This document shows positions 40,376 through 51,079 of a stretch of DNA of 64,000 nt, one piece after another. The stretch covers positions 14,104,046 through 14,168,045 of the forward strand of contig OX463846.1 of NCBI GenBank assembly GCA_949825065.1. The letters run 5' to 3'. Within the stretch, counting starts at the first letter, position 1. The number at the start of each line of letters is the position of its first letter. The stretch comes from Odontocerum albicorne (taxonomy: Eukaryota; Arthropoda; Insecta; Trichoptera; Odontoceridae). Under the pieces are notes generated by a model. It saw only the letters and a list, made by a program, of their open reading frames with translations, had not been told where the DNA came from and searched no databases. Position numbers and translations under genes: made by a program.

Positions 40376-41052
40376 CACATTCCAGTCACGGACCCGCTCT
40401 GGAGCAGTCGCCTTTACCCGCAAACATACGCGCTCTCTCCACAGTTCGTTCCGATAGATAGATACAACCGTCTCAGCCCGCGTCCCGTCAATTGTGCGCT
40501 CGCAGTGTCGCCTACGCCCGTTTGTCACCGAACATAGTGCTCGCGCGCAGTCGCAATCAGTGTCATCTTCACCGAAGCTTCGCATTTCGCCCACGCTCGT
40601 CACACCAAGTGACGTCATCAACCGCGCTTGCGCATGAACAATTTCCTCGCCACGGCCACCAGTGTTTAACTTTGTTCGCGTTTTCGTATATATTAAGGAG
40701 CAGGCCTCCAAAAAAAAGTTATAAGTGAATTAATTTGTTTCGAGTTCCGGTCCATGCCAGTCGTCTTCTTCTTCGTCAAGTAAGCTACTGACTGTTCTGT
40801 CCCTCTCACTCTTTTCCACTCCTCGGGCGGAGTTGCAAATCTGAATAAGGTCGGCAACTCTTCCCATCCTATCTTCATCCCATACTTCATACATTCACAT
40901 CACCCTTCATAATCTTACTTTATTTATCATTTGCTTATTTTACCTTATTCTACTTTATACTCACACCTAACCATACTTATTCCACAGCTATATCCTAACA
41001 ATATTGTCCACCTTTCTCACATTATTTGCCCTTCTCCCCCCGTTAATCAACC
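40376..41052 (+). promoter_or_regulatory. 5' leader of Jockey copy 1, probable internal promoter
   Basis: The copy opens CACATTCCAGTCACGGACC. CAGTC near the first base and a nearby GGAC word resemble the start and downstream promoter elements of Jockey-clade LINEs, which initiate at their first base. A perfect CRE-type TGACGTCA lies at 40610-40617 and a TATA-like TATATATTA at 40687-40695; the latter could drive a shorter transcript. All roles are inferred. Confidence 0.4.
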
Positions 41053-42717
41053 ATGAAGCCCATGAAGTCCGTCAAGTCCGCCAAGTCCGCCAAGTCCGCC
41101 AAGTCGGACTTCTTCATCACAACCCCACGTATCATCATTAGGAAAACATCAACGCCTGAAACGCCCGCTTCCGTCCCCGTGGCCTCGCCTACACCATCAT
41201 CCGCTATGTCTCCGGTCCGCTCAACATCCCCCGATTTAACCATCTCCACTTTCGAAGAAGCCATCGAGCTCTTCAATATGGAGAACACTTCCAAAAGAGT
41301 AACAATGAAGATGGTGAAACTCCTTCGGGAGCTCGTCAACAAAGGTGAGGTCTCGATCGCGGCCACAAACCCCTCACCTGTTTTACCAACTGTCTTGCCA
41401 ACCGTCTCACTCCCAACACCGCCGCGCTCCTCTGCCACTATGGATCCCCCACCAACAATCATCATCCCGGATACTCCAGATATGGACTGGCAATCTTTTG
41501 CCAAAAACCGAAAAAGGGCTCTCCAGTCTCAAATAAGCCCCCCCCTCGTCCGCCCCCAGACAAACCCGAAACCAGATGATGCCACTGCGACCCAAACAAA
41601 CAAAAGGATGAGAGGCCCACTCAGCCCTCCTCTTCCCGCAGCTCCCGCTCCACCTTCAAATACAGTCGTACGACCTCTACTTTCGGTCAAAAAAGACCGC
41701 ATCCCCCCCATCGTTCTTCATAATTCCGACAAGTACGGAGACCTGAGAGCCAAACTCAGGTCTCAAAACATTAATTTCACCTCGAAGGTTCAGCCCAATG
41801 GAGATTTAAAAATCTCCACAGAAACCGTCGATGCTTACCGCTCCCTCGTCCACATTACCGACTCTCTCGCCATCCCATACCACTCCTTCCACCTGGAGAA
41901 CGAAAAGCCCCTGTTAGCCGTCATTCGTGGCCTACCGACCCCTATCAGCGTCGAGGACATAATGATTGAGCTTAAATCCCTCGACTACCCGGTCCAGAAC
42001 GTATACCGTATGAAAAACCGAAATCGAGTGGAACTCCCCATGGTCGTTGTCAAGATGACAAGGGACTCTGCCGCAAAGCGCATCTTCACCGAACTCCACG
42101 GTGTACTCGATATTCGAGTCACAGTGGAGGAGCTGAACAAGCGCAAAGGCATGGGCCAGTGTCATCGATGCCAACAGTTCGCCCATTCCGCCGGCAACTG
42201 CCACGCCCCAGCCAACTGTGTTAAATGCGGTAGAACGCATCACACATCAGAATGCAGGAAGCCCGCGGACACTCCCGCCACCTGCTGTAACTGCGGAGGC
42301 CCACACACGGCCAACTTCAGAGGCTGCCCACGCTTCCCTAAGAGCAACTTCCCTTCAATCGCTCCCCAACACCACTTCCAGACCCCGCAGCCCTTACGCC
42401 CCCTCATGGATGGCATCTACCAACGACCCTCTACCAACGCCCCCCAACGCCCCCTTTCGAACGCCCCCTCGGCAATCAACGCCACATGGCGATTCCCCAA
42501 CGCCCCCCAGAGTGCATCGAAACCGGTCACCTCCAACGCGTCATATGCGAACGTCGCAACTCGCCGCCCCCTATTATCGTCATCTACACCCCAAAACTAC
42601 ACATCGCCCGTCGCCCCCCCCCCAAATCGCGATCTCATTCTAAACAACCTTAAATCAGCCATCACCGAAGCCATGAACCTCCTTAACTACATCCAAGAAC
42701 ATGGCTCGCACCTATAA
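41053..42717 (+). CDS. Jockey ORF1 protein (nucleic-acid binding), copy 1
   Basis: This 554-residue Gag-like protein coats the element's RNA. The N-terminus is basic with KSAKSAKS repeats (residues 5-18). A proline/serine-rich stretch runs to about 215. Residues 285-360 (AVIRGLPTPISVEDIM, VYRMKNRNRVELP) match the PRE_C2HC domain found in Jockey-clade ORF1 proteins. Three zinc knuckles follow: C370-x2-C373-x4-H378-x4-C383, C389-x2-C392-x4-H397-x3-C401, and C411-x2-C414-x3-H418-x6-C425. The C-terminal third is low-complexity and proline/asparagine-rich, with repeated NAP words. The start is the first ATG after the leader; a second in-frame ATG lies nine bases later. The stop overlaps the ORF2 start. 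A serine at 211 is the only residue differing from copy 2. Confidence 0.92.
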   Translation: MKPMKSVKSAKSAKSAKSDFFITTPRIIIRKTSTPETPASVPVASPTPSSAMSPVRSTSPDLTISTFEEAIELFNMENTSKRVTMKMVKLLRELVNKGEVSIAATNPSPVLPTVLPTVSLPTPPRSSATMDPPPTIIIPDTPDMDWQSFAKNRKRALQSQISPPLVRPQTNPKPDDATATQTNKRMRGPLSPPLPAAPAPPSNTVVRPLLSVKKDRIPPIVLHNSDKYGDLRAKLRSQNINFTSKVQPNGDLKISTETVDAYRSLVHITDSLAIPYHSFHLENEKPLLAVIRGLPTPISVEDIMIELKSLDYPVQNVYRMKNRNRVELPMVVVKMTRDSAAKRIFTELHGVLDIRVTVEELNKRKGMGQCHRCQQFAHSAGNCHAPANCVKCGRTHHTSECRKPADTPATCCNCGGPHTANFRGCPRFPKSNFPSIAPQHHFQTPQPLRPLMDGIYQRPSTNAPQRPLSNAPSAINATWRFPNAPQSASKPVTSNASYANVATRRPLLSSSTPQNYTSPVAPPPNRDLILNNLKSAITEAMNLLNYIQEHGSHL

Positions 42718-45508
42718 ACCATCACACATATCCGCCGCGTTCTGGAATGCAAACGGTTCCCTCAGAGCACACAAACACGAGGTCGAGGATTTTCTCCTCG
42801 AGCACAACCTGGACGTGTTGCTGATAACGGAAACGCATCTCAAACCGAGCTACCGTTACAGCATCCGCAACTACTACTGCTACAGAGACGACCGCCTCAT
42901 CGGCAGAAAAGGCGGCACCGCAACTCTCATCAAAAGCACAATAGACCACTGCCGCATCCCCTCCCCTCCCACCTTCTACATAGAATCCACATGCGTCGTG
43001 GTGAACACAGCCAACCACGGCCCCCTTAAACTTTGCGCGACTTATCTTCCACCTACCTCCCCACTTGTCGAGTCCGAACTGGACTCATTCCTCGCAGACA
43101 ATATCCCCACCATCATGGCGGGAGATCTGAATGCTAAACACCACTTCTGGAACAGCCGCACTCCCAACACTCACGGCAATATACTCGATGAAATTTCCTC
43201 CCGCAAAAGATACTTCGTGGAAGGTCCCACGTCTCCCACCCTCTATCCGCTAATAGACAGCCATCGCCCCGATGTCATCGACATCATTGTCCATAACGAC
43301 ATTCACTATCAAACAGATCTCACGACTGTTCACCAGCTTCAATCCGATCACTACCCGGTATTACTTCAATTGACGGATGGCTTCCCACCCTTCTCGCCCA
43401 CAGCCCCTCCGCGACACATCACCTCGTGGAGCGATTTCGCTATTAACGTCGACAGCAGCATCAAAATACCGACAACTTTCCCCGACACGAACTCCATAGA
43501 CGCCGCTATAAATGACTTCACAGCCACCATCAAATCCGCTCTCACATCCTCTTCAAAAGAGAGACCAGCCGATAAACCCGAACTTCCCCTTCCTTCACAT
43601 ATCAAAATACTGATTATGGAAAAAAACAAAACTAGAAAACTGTGGCAAAACACAGCTGTCCCCTCCTACAAGACCGACTACAACAGATTAGTCAAAAAAA
43701 TTAAATACCTCCTCCAGCAACTCCGCAATGACAAATGGTCAGACTTCGTCGAGTCCCTCGAATATAATGATGGACTCAAATGGAAATTAACGCGTTGCCT
43801 TAGAAATACGCCCTCCCGACCCAGCTCTCTTCAAGGACCAAATGGCCCCGTTTTCTCTGCTCGCGACCGCGCAGAGACCTTTGCTGACTCTCTAGCAAAC
43901 ATCTTCTCGCCTAATGCAGACCTCTCTGACCCCTCTCACTCAATAATGGTCGACAACGCAGTCGTCGACATATTAAATGAGCAAACCCCCCCCACCACCG
44001 ATTTCTTCTCACCGATAGAAATACAATCTATCATAAAAAATCTCATCAATAAAAAAGCACCCGGCCCCGATAAAATCAATAATCTCACCTTGAAAAAACT
44101 TCCGAAAAAAGCCATTTACGCCCTTACTGCCATCTACAATGCCTGCCTTCGACATAAATTCTTTCCGACCCCATTCAAAAACGCCGACGTCATCATGTTC
44201 CCCAAACCGGGTAAAAGCCACATTATCCCCGAAAATCACAGACCGATCAGCCTGCTCCCGACTCTAGGTAAAGTGCTCGAGAAATTAATCCTCGAACGTC
44301 TCTCGACAGAAACATATTCACGCAACATCATTCCAGATTCGCAACACGGATTTAGGCCCTTACACTCTACCAACCATCAGCTTCTTCGCGTTGTAGAACA
44401 CATAATCAAATCCTTCAGAGCCAAAGGCCTCACGACCCTCCTTTCACTAGACGTGGCGAAAGCCTTCGACACAGTCTGGCATAACGGACTCATATTCAAA
44501 CTGCACAAGTCAGGTATTCCCCTCAGACTAGTGCAAATCATCGCATCATTCCTCGAAAATCGCTCCTTCTCCGTCAAAATAGACGGCATAAACTCATCCC
44601 CACGCCCCATTCTGGCAGGAGTACCCCAAGGTGCACTGCTGTCCCCTATCCTGTATAACATATACACGAGCGATATGCCTCAATTTTCACGCACACATTG
44701 TATCACCGCGCAATACGCTGACGACACAGCCTTCCTCTCTTCATCGAAATATGAGTCCGATTCCCACGATAGACTGCAAGACTTCATCCCCATTTTGGAG
44801 CACTGGTGCACCAAATGGAAGATCAAAATAAATCCTTCCAAAAGTACAGCTGTCCGCTTCTCACGCAGATATATCGAACCCGTCAGAACTCTAAAACTCT
44901 TCGGCCAGAGCGTACCATGGACGAAACACGTGAAATACTTAGGCCTCACCTTGGATAGTAAACTCTCGTGGTACAAACACGCCCATAATATAAAATCAAA
45001 AGCTCACGGAACACTCAAATCATTATATCCCTTGATCTGCAAACACAGCAAACTGAGCCCGCGCACTAAACTCCATCTCTATAAAGCGATCATCAGACCT
45101 CAACTGACTTACGCCCTTCCGGTCTGGGGCCACGCGAAGAAATCAACTCTACATCACATTCAAGTCATTCAAAACAAAGCCCTCCGCATAATCTTAAAAG
45201 CACCCTACATAGTACGTAACTCTAGACTCCACGCGGATATCAAACTACATACCATCCCCGAACATATGCGCGCTCTGGCCGAGAGGTTTTACAGCTCCGT
45301 ATCCTGTCATCCCAACCCAATCATAAAATCCTTAGATAACTACAGCGCCAACACCAGATTCAGACACACTCGCCCGAAATCAATATTACGAAACGCCCCT
45401 CCGAACCCCCACTCCTTAACCGTAATCATCCCCCCAAATGACCCACCGATCGTCACTCTGGACACCCCTTCATCGACAGCTTCTCCGCAAGACAGTTTAC
45501 CCCCTTAG
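42701..45508 (+). CDS. Jockey ORF2 protein (endonuclease and reverse transcriptase), copy 1
   Basis: This 935-residue protein nicks target DNA and copies the RNA into it. The apurinic-like endonuclease occupies about 10-225: WNANGS near N17, ITETH with E44, GDLNAKH with D142 and N144, and SDHYPV with D216 and H217. The reverse transcriptase covers about 480-760: PKPGK, HRPISLLPTLGK, LSLDVAKAFD with catalytic D584 (motif A), GVPQG at 640-644 (motif B), YADD at 672-675 (motif C) and KYLGLTLD (748 on). No RNase H domain is visible after it, which fits Jockey rather than I or R1 elements, as does the length. The gene starts 17 bases before the ORF1 stop, in the +1 frame, suggesting reinitiation. 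All key residues are present. Confidence 0.94.
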   Translation: MARTYKPSHISAAFWNANGSLRAHKHEVEDFLLEHNLDVLLITETHLKPSYRYSIRNYYCYRDDRLIGRKGGTATLIKSTIDHCRIPSPPTFYIESTCVVVNTANHGPLKLCATYLPPTSPLVESELDSFLADNIPTIMAGDLNAKHHFWNSRTPNTHGNILDEISSRKRYFVEGPTSPTLYPLIDSHRPDVIDIIVHNDIHYQTDLTTVHQLQSDHYPVLLQLTDGFPPFSPTAPPRHITSWSDFAINVDSSIKIPTTFPDTNSIDAAINDFTATIKSALTSSSKERPADKPELPLPSHIKILIMEKNKTRKLWQNTAVPSYKTDYNRLVKKIKYLLQQLRNDKWSDFVESLEYNDGLKWKLTRCLRNTPSRPSSLQGPNGPVFSARDRAETFADSLANIFSPNADLSDPSHSIMVDNAVVDILNEQTPPTTDFFSPIEIQSIIKNLINKKAPGPDKINNLTLKKLPKKAIYALTAIYNACLRHKFFPTPFKNADVIMFPKPGKSHIIPENHRPISLLPTLGKVLEKLILERLSTETYSRNIIPDSQHGFRPLHSTNHQLLRVVEHIIKSFRAKGLTTLLSLDVAKAFDTVWHNGLIFKLHKSGIPLRLVQIIASFLENRSFSVKIDGINSSPRPILAGVPQGALLSPILYNIYTSDMPQFSRTHCITAQYADDTAFLSSSKYESDSHDRLQDFIPILEHWCTKWKIKINPSKSTAVRFSRRYIEPVRTLKLFGQSVPWTKHVKYLGLTLDSKLSWYKHAHNIKSKAHGTLKSLYPLICKHSKLSPRTKLHLYKAIIRPQLTYALPVWGHAKKSTLHHIQVIQNKALRIILKAPYIVRNSRLHADIKLHTIPEHMRALAERFYSSVSCHPNPIIKSLDNYSANTRFRHTRPKSILRNAPPNPHSLTVIIPPNDPPIVTLDTPSSTASPQDSLPP

Positions 45509-45870
45509 GCAACCGCATTTACCACCTTCAACAAACATTTTTTACATTTTTAATATATTTATATAAGTCACACACGTCTCCTTATCCACTTAATTACCTA
45601 TATATATTTACATACTATATTCACTTTCGTACTATATTTTATTCATAACCATTATTTTTTCACCCATTCAATATATTCGTGTGTGACGACACAACTAAAT
45701 GTATATTCTTATGTAATATTATGTATATACTATCACATTTATTTATGTATTTAATCGTTTTATAATTTCTCATAATCATTCATAAAATCAAAACATTTAC
45801 CACAAACCTATCCTTTCCCGACTCCTAAAAAGATCCAAAATTTCCAAAATATCAAAACAGTCAGAACTTA

Positions 45871-45903
45871 TCCGATGAAGGAGTAAGGTGTCCTACCATC
45901 GGA
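45871..45903 (+). ncRNA. 3'-terminal stem-loop of Jockey copy 1
   Basis: TCCGATG (45871-45877) pairs with CATCGGA (45897-45903), enclosing AGGA/TCCT (45879-45882 with 45891-45894) and the loop GTAAGGTG. It lies 31 bases from the element's end and is unchanged in all three copies. It may be the structure the reverse transcriptase recognises; this is inferred. Confidence 0.55.
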
Positions 45904-45936
45904 CCGAAACTCCAAACAAGTTATCAATCACTAGTT

Positions 45937-45946
45937 ATTTTGTAAA
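45937..45946 (+). repeat. Target-site-like sequence between copies 1 and 2
   Basis: ATTTTGTAAA, preceded by two extra bases (TT) after the CTAG end of copy 1. Confidence 0.75.
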
Positions 45947-46623
45947 CACATTCCAGTCACGGACCCGCTCTGGAGCAGTCGCCTTTACCCGCAAACATAC
46001 GCGCTCTCTCCACAGTTCGTTCCGATAGATAGATACAACCGTCTCAGCCCGCGTCCAGTCAATTGTGCGCTCGCAGTGTCGCCTACGCCCGTTTGTCACC
46101 GAACATAGTGCTCGCGCGCAGTCGCAATCAGTGTCATCTTCACCGAAGCTTCGCATTTCGCCCACGCTCGTCACACCAAGTGACGTCATCAACCGCGCTT
46201 GCGCATGAACAATTTCCTCGCCACGGCCACCAGTGTTTAACTTTGTTCGCGTTTTCGTATATATTAAGGAGCAGGCCTCCAAAAAAAAGTTATAAGTGAA
46301 TTAATTTGTTTCGAGTTCCGGTCCATGCCAGTCGTCTTCTTCTTCGTCAAGTAAGCTACTGACTGTTCTGTCCCTCTCACTCTTTTCCACTCCTCGGGCG
46401 GAGTTGCAAATCTGAATAAGGTCGGCAACTCTTCCCATCCTATCTTCATCCCATACTTCATACATTCACATCACCCTTCATAATCTTACTTTATTTATCA
46501 TTTGCTTATTTTACCTTATTCTACTTTATACTCACACCTAACCATACTTATTCCACAGCTATATCCTAACAATATTGTCCACCTTTCTCACATTATTTGC
46601 CCTTCTCCCCCCGTTAATCAACC

Positions 46624-48288
46624 ATGAAGCCCATGAAGTCCGTCAAGTCCGCCAAGTCCGCCAAGTCCGCCAAGTCGGACTTCTTCATCACAACCCCACG
46701 TATCATCATTAGGAAAACATCAACGCCTGAAACGCCCGCTTCCGTCCCCGTGGCCTCGCCTACACCATCATCCGCTATGTCTCCGGTCCGCTCAACATCC
46801 CCCGATTTAACCATCTCCACTTTCGAAGAAGCCATCGAGCTCTTCAATATGGAGAACACTTCCAAAAGAGTAACAATGAAGATGGTGAAACTCCTTCGGG
46901 AGCTCGTCAACAAAGGTGAGGTCTCGATCGCGGCCACAAACCCCTCACCTGTTTTACCAACTGTCTTGCCAACCGTCTCACTCCCAACACCGCCGCGCTC
47001 CTCTGCCACTATGGATCCCCCACCAACAATCATCATCCCGGATACTCCAGATATGGACTGGCAATCTTTTGCCAAAAACCGAAAAAGGGCTCTCCAGTCT
47101 CAAATAAGCCCCCCCCTCGTCCGCCCCCAGACAAACCCGAAACCAGATGATGCCACTGCGACCCAAACAAACAAAAGGATGAGAGGCCCACTCAGCCCTC
47201 CTCTTCCCGCAGCTCCCGCTCCACCTTCAAATACAGTCGTACGACCTCTACTTCCGGTCAAAAAAGACCGCATCCCCCCCATCGTTCTTCATAATTCCGA
47301 CAAGTACGGAGACCTGAGAGCCAAACTCAGGTCTCAAAACATTAATTTCACCTCGAAGGTTCAGCCCAATGGAGATTTAAAAATCTCCACAGAAACCGTC
47401 GATGCTTACCGCTCCCTCGTCCACATTACCGACTCTCTCGCCATCCCATACCACTCCTTCCACCTGGAGAACGAAAAGCCCCTGTTAGCCGTCATTCGTG
47501 GCCTACCGACCCCTATCAGCGTCGAGGACATAATGATTGAGCTTAAATCCCTCGACTACCCGGTCCAGAACGTATACCGTATGAAAAACCGAAATCGAGT
47601 GGAACTCCCCATGGTCGTTGTCAAGATGACAAGGGACTCTGCCGCAAAGCGCATCTTCACCGAACTCCACGGTGTACTCGATATTCGAGTCACAGTGGAG
47701 GAGCTGAACAAGCGCAAAGGCATGGGCCAGTGTCATCGATGCCAACAGTTCGCCCATTCCGCCGGCAACTGCCACGCCCCAGCCAACTGTGTTAAATGCG
47801 GTAGAACGCATCACACATCAGAATGCAGGAAGCCCGCGGACACTCCCGCCACCTGCTGTAACTGCGGAGGCCCACACACGGCCAACTTCAGAGGCTGCCC
47901 ACGCTTCCCTAAGAGCAACTTCCCTTCAATCGCTCCCCAACACCACTTCCAGACCCCGCAGCCCTTACGCCCCCTCATGGATGGCATCTACCAACGACCC
48001 TCTACCAACGCCCCCCAACGCCCCCTTTCGAACGCCCCCTCGGCAATCAACGCCACATGGCGATTCCCCAACGCCCCCCAGAGTGCATCGAAACCGGTCA
48101 CCTCCAACGCGTCATATGCGAACGTCGCAACTCGCCGCCCCCTATTATCGTCATCTACACCCCAAAACTACACATCGCCCGTCGCCCCCCCCCCAAATCG
48201 CGATCTCATTCTAAACAACCTTAAATCAGCCATCACCGAAGCCATGAACCTCCTTAACTACATCCAAGAACATGGCTCGCACCTATAA
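46624..48288 (+). CDS. Jockey ORF1 protein, copy 2
   Basis: 554 residues, identical to the copy 1 protein except proline instead of serine at residue 211, as also in copy 3. PRE_C2HC-like region and three zinc knuckles are intact. The stop overlaps the ORF2 start by 17 bases as in copy 1. Confidence 0.92.
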   Translation: MKPMKSVKSAKSAKSAKSDFFITTPRIIIRKTSTPETPASVPVASPTPSSAMSPVRSTSPDLTISTFEEAIELFNMENTSKRVTMKMVKLLRELVNKGEVSIAATNPSPVLPTVLPTVSLPTPPRSSATMDPPPTIIIPDTPDMDWQSFAKNRKRALQSQISPPLVRPQTNPKPDDATATQTNKRMRGPLSPPLPAAPAPPSNTVVRPLLPVKKDRIPPIVLHNSDKYGDLRAKLRSQNINFTSKVQPNGDLKISTETVDAYRSLVHITDSLAIPYHSFHLENEKPLLAVIRGLPTPISVEDIMIELKSLDYPVQNVYRMKNRNRVELPMVVVKMTRDSAAKRIFTELHGVLDIRVTVEELNKRKGMGQCHRCQQFAHSAGNCHAPANCVKCGRTHHTSECRKPADTPATCCNCGGPHTANFRGCPRFPKSNFPSIAPQHHFQTPQPLRPLMDGIYQRPSTNAPQRPLSNAPSAINATWRFPNAPQSASKPVTSNASYANVATRRPLLSSSTPQNYTSPVAPPPNRDLILNNLKSAITEAMNLLNYIQEHGSHL

Positions 48289-51079
48289 ACCATCACACAT
48301 ATCCGCCGCGTTCTGGAATGCAAACGGTTCCCTCAGAGCACACAAACACGAGGTCGAGGATTTTCTCCTCGAGCACAACCTGGACGTGTTGCTGATAACG
48401 GAAACGCATCTCAAACCGAGCTACCGTTACAGCATCCGCAACTACTACTGCTACAGAGACGACCGCCTCATCGGCAGAAAAGGCGGCACCGCAACTCTCA
48501 TCAAAAGCACAATAGACCACTGCCGCATCCCCTCCCCTCCCACCTTCTACATAGAATCCACATGCGTCGTGGTGAACACAGCCAACCACGGCCCCCTTAA
48601 ACTTTGCGCGACTTATCTTCCACCTACCTCCCCACTTGTCGAGTCCGAACTGGACTCATTCCTCGCAGACAATATCCCCACCATCATGGCGGGAGATCTG
48701 AATGCTAAACACCACTTCTGGAACAGCCGCACTCCCAACACTCACGGCAATATACTCGATGAAATTTCCTCCCGCAAAAGATACTTCGTGGAAGGTCCCA
48801 CGTCTCCCACCCTCTATCCGCTAATAGACAGCCATCGCCCCGATGTCATCGACATCATTGTCCATAACGACATTCACTATCAAACAGATCTCACGACTGT
48901 TCACCAGCTTCAATCCGATCACTACCCGGTATTACTTCAATTGACGGATGGCTTCCCACCCTTCTCGCCCACAGCCCCTCCGCGACACATCACCTCGTGG
49001 AGCGATTTCGCTATTAACGTCGACAGCAGCATCAAAATACCGACAACTTTCCCCGACACGAACTCCATAGACGCCGCTATAAATGACTTCACAGCCACTA
49101 TCAAATCCGCTCTCACATCCTCTTCAAAAGAGAGACCAGCCGATAAACCCGAACTTCCCCTTCCTTCACATATCAAAATACTGATTATGGAAAAAAACAA
49201 AACTAGAAAACTGTGGCAAAACACAGCTGTCCCCTCCTACAAGACCGACTACAACAGATTAGTCAAAAAAATTAAATACCTCCTCCAGCAACTCCGCAAT
49301 GACAAATGGTCAGACTTCGTCGAGTCCCTCGAATATAATGATGGACTCAAATGGAAATTAACGCGTTGCCTTAGAAATACGCCCTCCCGACCCAGCTCTC
49401 TTCAAGGACCAAATGGCCCCGTTTTCTCTGCTCGCGACCGCGCAGAGACCTTTGCTGACTCTCTAGCAAACATCTTCTCGCCTAATGCAGACCTCTCTGA
49501 CCCCTCTCACTCAATAATGGTCGACAACGCAGTCGTCGACATATTAAATGAGCAAACCCCCCCCACCACCGATTTCTTCTCACCGATAGAAATACAATCT
49601 ATCATAAAAAATCTCATCAATAAAAAAGCACCCGGCCCCGATAAAATCAATAATCTCACCTTGAAAAAACTTCCGAAAAAAGCCATTTACGCCCTTACTG
49701 CCATCTACAATGCCTGCCTTCGACATAAATTCTTTCCGACCCCATTCAAAAACGCCGACGTCATCATGTTCCCCAAACCGGGTAAAAGCCACATTATCCC
49801 CGAAAATCACAGACCGATCAGCCTGCTCCCGACTCTAGGTAAAGTGCTCGAGAAATTAATCCTCGAACGTCTCTCGACAGAAACATATTCACGCAACATC
49901 ATTCCAGATTCGCAACACGGATTTAGGCCCTTACACTCTACCAACCATCAGCTTCTTCGCGTTGTAGAACACATAATCAAATCCTTCAGAGCCAAAGGCC
50001 TCACGACCCTCCTTTCACTAGACGTGGCGAAAGCCTTCGACACAGTCTGGCATAACGGACTCATATTCAAACTGCACAAGTCAGGTATTCCCCTCAGACT
50101 AGTGCAAATCATCGCATCATTCCTCGAAAATCGCTCCTTCTCCGTCAAAATAGACGGCATAAACTCATCCCCACGCCCCATTCTGGCAGGAGTACCCCAA
50201 GGTGCACTGCTGTCCCCTATCCTGTATAACATATACACGAGCGATATGCCTCAATTTTCACGCACACATTGTATCACCGCGCAATACGCTGACGACACAG
50301 CCTTCCTCTCTTCATCGAAATATGAGTCCGATTCCCACGATAGACTGCAAGACTTCATCCCCATTTTGGAGCACTGGTGCACCAAATGGAAGATCAAAAT
50401 AAATCCTTCCAAAAGTACAGCTGTCCGCTTCTCACGCAGATATATCGAACCCGTCAGAACTCTAAAACTCTTCGGCCAGAGCGTACCATGGACGAAACAC
50501 GTGAAATACTTAGGCCTCACCTTGGATAGTAAACTCTCGTGGTACAAACACGCCCATAATATAAAATCAAAAGCTCACGGAACACTCAAATCATTATATC
50601 CCTTGATCTGCAAACACAGCAAACTGAGCCCGCGCACTAAACTCCATCTCTATAAAGCGATCATCAGACCTCAACTGACTTACGCCCTTCCGGTCTGGGG
50701 CCACGCGAAGAAATCAACTCTACATCACATTCAAGTCATTCAAAACAAAGCCCTCCGCATAATCTTAAAAGCACCCTACATAGTACGTAACTCTAGACTC
50801 CACGCGGATATCAAACTACATACCATCCCCGAACATATGCGCGCTCTGGCCGAGAGGTTTTACAGCTCCGTATCCTGTCATCCCAACCCAATCATAAAAT
50901 CCTTAGATAACTACAGCGCCAACACCAGATTCAGACACACTCGCCCGAAATCAATATTACGAAACGCCCCTCCGAACCCCCACTCCTTAACCGTAATCAT
51001 CCCCCCAAATGACCCACCGATCGTCACTCTGGACACCCCTTCATCGACAGCTTCTCCGCAAGACAGTTTACCCCCTTAG
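48272..51079 (+). CDS. Jockey ORF2 protein, copy 2
   Basis: 935 residues with no amino-acid difference from copy 1 that I could find; one silent change lies near 49097. Endonuclease (E44, D142, N144, H217) and reverse transcriptase (D584, YADD 672-675) residues are all present, so the copy could be functional. Confidence 0.94.
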   Translation: MARTYKPSHISAAFWNANGSLRAHKHEVEDFLLEHNLDVLLITETHLKPSYRYSIRNYYCYRDDRLIGRKGGTATLIKSTIDHCRIPSPPTFYIESTCVVVNTANHGPLKLCATYLPPTSPLVESELDSFLADNIPTIMAGDLNAKHHFWNSRTPNTHGNILDEISSRKRYFVEGPTSPTLYPLIDSHRPDVIDIIVHNDIHYQTDLTTVHQLQSDHYPVLLQLTDGFPPFSPTAPPRHITSWSDFAINVDSSIKIPTTFPDTNSIDAAINDFTATIKSALTSSSKERPADKPELPLPSHIKILIMEKNKTRKLWQNTAVPSYKTDYNRLVKKIKYLLQQLRNDKWSDFVESLEYNDGLKWKLTRCLRNTPSRPSSLQGPNGPVFSARDRAETFADSLANIFSPNADLSDPSHSIMVDNAVVDILNEQTPPTTDFFSPIEIQSIIKNLINKKAPGPDKINNLTLKKLPKKAIYALTAIYNACLRHKFFPTPFKNADVIMFPKPGKSHIIPENHRPISLLPTLGKVLEKLILERLSTETYSRNIIPDSQHGFRPLHSTNHQLLRVVEHIIKSFRAKGLTTLLSLDVAKAFDTVWHNGLIFKLHKSGIPLRLVQIIASFLENRSFSVKIDGINSSPRPILAGVPQGALLSPILYNIYTSDMPQFSRTHCITAQYADDTAFLSSSKYESDSHDRLQDFIPILEHWCTKWKIKINPSKSTAVRFSRRYIEPVRTLKLFGQSVPWTKHVKYLGLTLDSKLSWYKHAHNIKSKAHGTLKSLYPLICKHSKLSPRTKLHLYKAIIRPQLTYALPVWGHAKKSTLHHIQVIQNKALRIILKAPYIVRNSRLHADIKLHTIPEHMRALAERFYSSVSCHPNPIIKSLDNYSANTRFRHTRPKSILRNAPPNPHSLTVIIPPNDPPIVTLDTPSSTASPQDSLPP

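Larger units (their letters stand above)
40376..45934 (+). mobile_element. Jockey-type non-LTR retrotransposon, copy 1, full length
   Basis: 5559 bases: about 677-base leader, ORF1, ORF2 overlapping by 17 bases, and a 426-base trailer that ends in a hairpin and ATCAATCACTAG without a poly(A) tail. It is much richer in G+C and in C on the coding strand than its surroundings, as expected for recently arrived DNA. Both genes are intact. Copies 2 and 3 follow head to tail. Confidence 0.93.

Noticed and set aside
41043..41504. 153-codon minus-strand frame antisense to Jockey ORF1 (also at 46614 and 52182)
   Set aside because: It is a shadow of ORF1 in a C-rich coding strand, with valine/glycine-rich, low-complexity content and no domain.
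42218..42643. 141-codon plus-strand frame overlapping the ORF1 C-terminal third
   Set aside because: It is an alternative frame of the proline-rich low-complexity region. It is not retained in full in copy 3, where only a shorter piece is open.
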